From Morella rubra (lineage: Eukaryota; Streptophyta; Magnoliopsida; Fagales; Myricaceae), in assembly GCA_003952965.2 (NCBI GenBank), contig CM025854.1:21895430-21959429 (forward strand): a stretch of DNA of 64,000 nt, given 5' to 3'. The position numbers and the translations under genes were made by a program. Of this stretch, positions 59,156 to 64,000 are shown piece by piece. Numbering within the stretch: the stretch's first letter is position 1; each line of letters starts with the position of its first letter. The notes beneath the pieces are model-generated. The model saw nothing but the letters and a program-made list of their open reading frames with translations, was not told the DNA's origin and ran no database searches.

Positions 59156-62100
59156 ATGTTCAGAAGGAGAGTCGCTTCGCTCCTTTCTTCCTCACTCCTC
59201 ATACCTTCCCTCCGCACCAAACCGATTCCCGCAGCCCAATGCCTTCATTTTCCTCAAATCCCTAACTCTACTTCGAGTTTTAACCCGAATGGGCGTGTGG
59301 TTTTTGGGGATTTTAGGGCTTACAGCCTTCTGAGCCTGAACGATTTGAGGGACAAGGTGCCCAGGAAGCAGAAGACGAGGAAGGGCCGAGGCATTGGGTC
59401 CGGGAAGGGCAAGACCGCTGGAAGGGGTCACAAGGGACAGAAGGCGAGAGGTTCCGGCAAGCTCGGATTCGAAGGGGGCCAGACTCCGCTTCGCCGCCGG
59501 TTGCCAAAGCGTGGCTTCAAGAACCCCTTTAGCCTCACTTTTCAGGTACATTTTGTCGTTTTTTCTTATCTTTTTCAGTGGTAGTTTTCATTTGCTTTCG
59601 GAGAAGGTGGCGTGTGAAGGAAAAGGGAATTTTGGGCATGCTGATTGATTTGTCCATATGTTTTTAGCTAATAATTTGGGGCCCAGCTCAATTCAACGGG
59701 ATCGTTCATTCTCATTTTTTTCCATCTCCAAATTATCTTCCAGTTCCGGGGAGAATTCGCAAAGCTCCGTTTCCATTTTGTTGGGGGGGGGGGGGGGGGG
59801 GTTGATAGGTAGATTGGAATCTAGGCTTTTTCCGCCCTCTTTTTACATAGGATAACAGATTTTTCGCTTTGGTTTCTGAGAAAATGGTGGGAAAGAAAGT
59901 GCGAGTGAAAAGTTAGGTGTTTTTCGGTTTCTTTGATAGTTTCTGTGTTTTTTTTAAGGTTTGAGATTTGCATTTCACGCTTAGAATTGAGAAGAAGAAA
60001 AGTGATTGAAGTGAGTGGTGTTGCTGCTTTTATTTACTTTGTTATAATATAAGTCTCTGGGTAAGTGTCAATGTTTGAGGTTAAAAAAGGAAATGTTAAA
60101 ATATTTTTTAGCTCCGGTTTCTTAGAACAGTAGGGAGGTGATCTATGATTAGTATGCTGTTTTGAGCATTGTTGTCTAGGATAATGAATTATGATTTCCT
60201 CCAACCTAGTCCAATAATGTTTTTATGGTTCCCTGTGGACAGAAGATATTCGTTATGACTTACGATTACAGTGGTTTTCAGTTCTATGGTTGGTACATAA
60301 ACAAACTGCCTGTTAAAAACATTGGAAATGACAATCTTCAACTTGCAATAAAAGGTAGTGGGTTAATCTCACAAAAGTCCTCCCATCGGTTTCTGTTCCC
60401 TTTCTTAGGTTTGTTAGTTAAGGAAATAAAATTGGCAATACTTACCAAAAAATAAGTAGAAATGGCAAAAACTAACGTCTTAGTTTTGCTCTTGAACGTT
60501 ATTTATACTTCAAGCCAATGGTAGTTTTATGAAACTTTTTTTTTTAGATGGATCTCTGTTGCTGCACCAGTTATTCAATAAATGGATCAAATTGAACGTT
60601 CTAAGCCAGGATTTTGATACTCATTTTAATTTGCAATTAATGGGACTCCCACAATTCTTCTAGAAACTTTCATTCCTAAAGCTTTAGCACATAAAAATAA
60701 CCATGTAGTTCAGGAGTTAAATTCTGCTTTGCCTGCTGTGGTTATTTGGTTGGAGCATGACATTTTAACTTTTGAGGATGTTGAGCGTCTGGACCAGTTC
60801 GAGATGGTGTTTATAAAATAACTCTTTGAGTCGTGGGGTTTGCTATACTTTAACTTGCTGAATTATTTTCTTTGTTAGATTTTGTCTAGTTAATATTCTT
60901 GTATGTTCTCCAATTTGCTTTCTATGCATTTGGATTGTATCTCTTTGCACTTCGAATTGATTTTTGCCTTCTGAACAGAAGAAAAGCTTGTAAAGTAATC
61001 TATTTTCGTTAGTGACTCAGTGAACTGTAGTTTCTAGTTAACTTCTAGCCCTGTCACATACAGAGAGCCTTTGAGATACAAGTGAGTATTCGATATAGAA
61101 GTAAGGACATTTGGAAAAATAGTGTAACAGCATCTTGCTCTAGGTGCTTATTTCCTTTTGCAATCCATTTACAAAATTAACCCTTAAGCGATGACTTTGG
61201 CTGGAAAATTTGAGTGCCTTTTTTTAGTGGGTTTAGAGGTCTATTGGCTTGATACTAGCATTCACATTCTGCATAAGGAGCCATGTCAGTGCTACCAATC
61301 TTCATTGACGTGAGACTAGTACAGTGACTGGATTGAGTGATATAAATTAGATAGAAGAAGAAAGACACTTGGGATAAGTCTTAAAAGTGGGGGTTATTCC
61401 TCTGCTTTTGGTTAATAGTAATGCACTTGATTTCAAGCTTATATGGTGGACTATATTCTACAACATTTTGAAATTATTTGAAAGTTGTTGAAGTAATGAG
61501 CTTGCTAAAAAGCGGAGGTGTCTTTTTATGTATGGGGGAGTGCTGATCCATAAGTAGTTACTTGTTCTCTGACTTAGACTTTCTTTTACTACCTATCAGA
61601 TAACCCAAAAGACTCCCCCTAGTAACAAAAACGAAAATGTAATCAGGTCATTGGGCCTTGGCTTGGTGGACAAAGGGGGTGGCTTTGGGATTTGTCAGGT
61701 TTGGTTCTTTCGAAACTGACTAACTGAGTATCGATAAAGATCACGACTTAAAAGGTCCCACTTGATTGATGGATCAAAAGCTATTTGCTATTTTGGGAAA
61801 TGACCTGCCAAAGTGGTCAGGTGATTGAACTCTATGGCATATGCCCATTTCAGGTATTGAGTTAGCAAAACTAAGACAACATTATTGCGGAGTCTGCTCC
61901 AATATCCCTGTCAGAAATTGGGCCATGGAATGAGTTTTGCAAATTTCATGGGACCTGGGACACCCACTTGATCGTTCGGTTATTGTTGCATAGCCATCTC
62001 TATGCTTTAGGGACCTGGCATATCTCTTGTAAAACTTTCTTGTCAAATTTGCAAGCTTGATAGTAAATTTCAACAATTTGGTGGTTTTAGCAAACTTTAC

Positions 62101-63420
62101 TTTGTTCACTTAGAAGCTTTTGCAGGAAGATGTCTTGTTTTTTTCGTTTTTGTTGTTTCTGAGTTACATCGAAATCAAATATCTCATTATCTTCTTGGTT
62201 TGGATATTGATATTTTGTCACAGAATTAATTCTGTCAGAGGAGCTCTTATTATCAACTTTCCTCTCTTGTTATTTTCGATGGGTTAAATTTTGGTCTTTT
62301 TTGTCGCTACGTTTCTTTCAGTTCACTCTCTGATAGCTGCTTGCATATAAATGCCGAAGTTATAAAAGGTTTCATCTTTTCTGGCAGCCAGTAGGGTTGG
62401 GAAAAATTGCCAAGCTTATAAATGCAGGAAAGATAGATTCATCTGAATTAATTTCAATGAAAACACTCAAGGTACAATGACTATCTTTTCTGGTATTGAG
62501 CCATTTCCCTCGTTTGCTTTTGCTCATTCTGGCTGCAATCATTTCAATAGGATACAGGGGCAATAGGGAAACAGATAAAAGATGGTGTAAGATTGATGGG
62601 ACGTGGTGCTGAACAAATCAAGTGGCCAATTCATCTGGAGGTACATCTTTATCTTAGGGCTTCTCCTTTATATAGCTAAGGCGTCATTCTTGATATGCTC
62701 TTCATTGTTCTGGTATTGAATTTGTTGTTTCTCTGTCTTGTGTTGCTTTTGTTGACCCGGTGGAATGAGAGTGCCTCACCATTTGAACCAGTTGTCTATC
62801 TAAAATGAAGAATGATGTCTTCCATACATACATTAGGGGGCATATAAGCAGATTGTATAGTAGAATGCCACAGTTTTTCACCTGGGGTGCAGGGAACTCT
62901 ATTCAAAAAAAGTTCCTATGATTCTTCATGTCAATATTCGGAGGGATAGGTTATTTTATGACGCTGTATTTTTGAATTGCTGCCTGGATTGTTGAATCAT
63001 AGGAGTCATGATTTGCCAATATCTTAAAATGTTTGGACTATGCCTTTGAATTTCTACATCTGATGTAGATGGGCCTAAGCTATATTTTTGGTATTGCTCA
63101 TATTTATGTGTGGAAAGCTTGGAATACAACATCATTCTTACAAATGAAGTTCACAGGTTTCTAGGGTCACGGTTAGGGCAAAGGAAGCAGTTGAAGCTGC
63201 TGGTGGGTCTGTCAGAAGAGTGTACTACAACAAATTGGGCTTCCGAGCTTTGCTAACGCCAGAGTGGTTTGAAAAGAAGGGCAGGTTGTTGCCAAGAGCA
63301 GCTAGGCCTCCCCCGAAACAAAAGGATAAAGTCGATAGCATTGGGCGATTGCCTGCCCCAACCAAGCCTATACCCTTTTCTTTTGAGGAGCAGGAAGCAT
63401 CCCCCAGTTCATCCGCTTAA
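59156..63420 (+). CDS. Mitochondrial large-subunit ribosomal protein uL15m
   Basis: Four exons, 59156-59545, 62388-62471, 62551-62640 and 63157-63420, give 275 residues in one frame with canonical splice sites. The first intron is 2.84 kb. An Arg-rich, Ser-rich N-terminus ([19 protein letters not shown]) suggests a mitochondrial presequence of ~50-60 residues. The uL15 core then starts at [20 protein letters not shown], with the Gly/Lys/Arg-rich [19 protein letters not shown] and the family signature [15 protein letters not shown]. The second part holds [17 protein letters not shown], the [19 protein letters not shown] region and [19 protein letters not shown]. The C-terminal ~50 residues ([15 protein letters not shown] ...) extend beyond the bacterial length, as in plant mitochondrial homologues. 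It assembles into the mitoribosome large subunit. Confidence 0.95.
59783..59801. repeat. Poly-G run in uL15m intron 1
   Basis: Nineteen consecutive G. Such runs are unstable in replication and sequencing, so the length may be approximate. Confidence 0.9.
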
Positions 63421-64000
63421 AATAAACCAATCAATAGGTTCCTTGGCACACTTTTTTCAAATTTCTATTTTTCCGATGATAAAACTTAAGCAGATTTTTT
63501 TTTTCCTGCAAGATTTTGGATGAAGTGATTCATGTTCTTTGTATACGCTAGTTTTCTGTGCTTCAAAACCAAATCTGAATTAACGGCTAGGAGAATGCTT
63601 TTGAGCCATCAATGAAGTCAGGAAAGCATCGGACTTTGTCATTATCTTTCCTCGTTTCAGAGCTTTTCATGTTGAATTCTTTGTTTAAAACAAGATGAAG
63701 CGCTCAATACCTATTGAGTCCACGATTTCTTGGATTAATTGGAACCAGTTTGTGAGAAGTTTAACTTATCATCACTACATGAAGGGAATGTCTGTTTAAA
63801 CCAGTTTGTTATGTGATTAGATTTGTAATTTACACCTTTAATCCTTGGCGTGGTTTTATTGTTTAGACATGTAAAATTTGAGATACAAGTATTTCTTTTT
63901 TTAGAATCAAAACCAGATGATGCAGATTCTGATGTGAACAGACAGATTACTTGAGTCTTTCACAAGTGAAAAAATTCTTAAAAAAAAAATTAAAGAAAAA
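63421..64000. other. 3' flank of uL15m to window edge
   Basis: Downstream DNA with T-rich and A-rich stretches. No further gene is visible before the window ends. Confidence 0.6.

Overview
The window is nuclear DNA of a eudicot plant. Its genes are cut by GT..AG introns. Its products are plant types: a YUCCA-type flavin monooxygenase, a GT-2-class trihelix factor, fibrillin 5, BolA2, an EIX-type receptor-like protein and mitochondrial ribosomal protein L15. The intergenic DNA is AT-rich and full of nested transposons. I cannot name the species from sequence alone.

Layout: (1) 16-2039, minus: a class V aminotransferase-fold gene that runs off the left edge. (2) 4230-6940, minus: a two-exon gene for an acidic, repeat-rich protein with an N-terminal acylation motif. 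(3) 11011-17576, plus: a seven-exon J-domain protein, probably mitochondrial. (4) 18442-19029, minus: a single-exon three-pass membrane protein. (5) 20533-22515, minus: a trihelix transcription factor. (6) 22.5-29 kb: gene-poor, with one small membrane-protein ORF and a hAT-like mini-element. (7) 29038-38499, minus: a YUC10/YUC11-like flavin monooxygenase gene split in exon 1 by a 7.9-kb Mutator-like element (30035-37910) with about 220-bp terminal inverted repeats and a perfect 9-bp target duplication. The element holds a decayed FAR1-type transposase plus two acquired host gene pieces: several introns and exons of a cysteine-rich protein gene, and part of an oxidosqualene cyclase gene. (8) 39669-44620: a solo LTR with a 5-bp target duplication and an array of palindromes; a 4.46-kb hAT element (39919-44379) with an 8-bp duplication is nested in it. 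(9) 45-47.3 kb: nested mini-elements. (10) 48306-50562 BolA2 and 51457-53266 fibrillin 5, adjacent and co-oriented, an order I recall from Arabidopsis chromosome 5. (11) 54924-57998: a kinase-less LRR receptor-like protein. (12) 59156-63420: mitochondrial ribosomal protein uL15m.

The host genes are ordinary housekeeping, transcription and surface-receptor genes with no shared pathway. The most notable part is the transposon complex at 30-44.6 kb: an auxin-biosynthesis-type gene that appears otherwise open but is interrupted by a MULE carrying both transposase remains and captured, intron-containing gene fragments. Exon boundaries below were placed by eye from splice sites, frame and family conservation.
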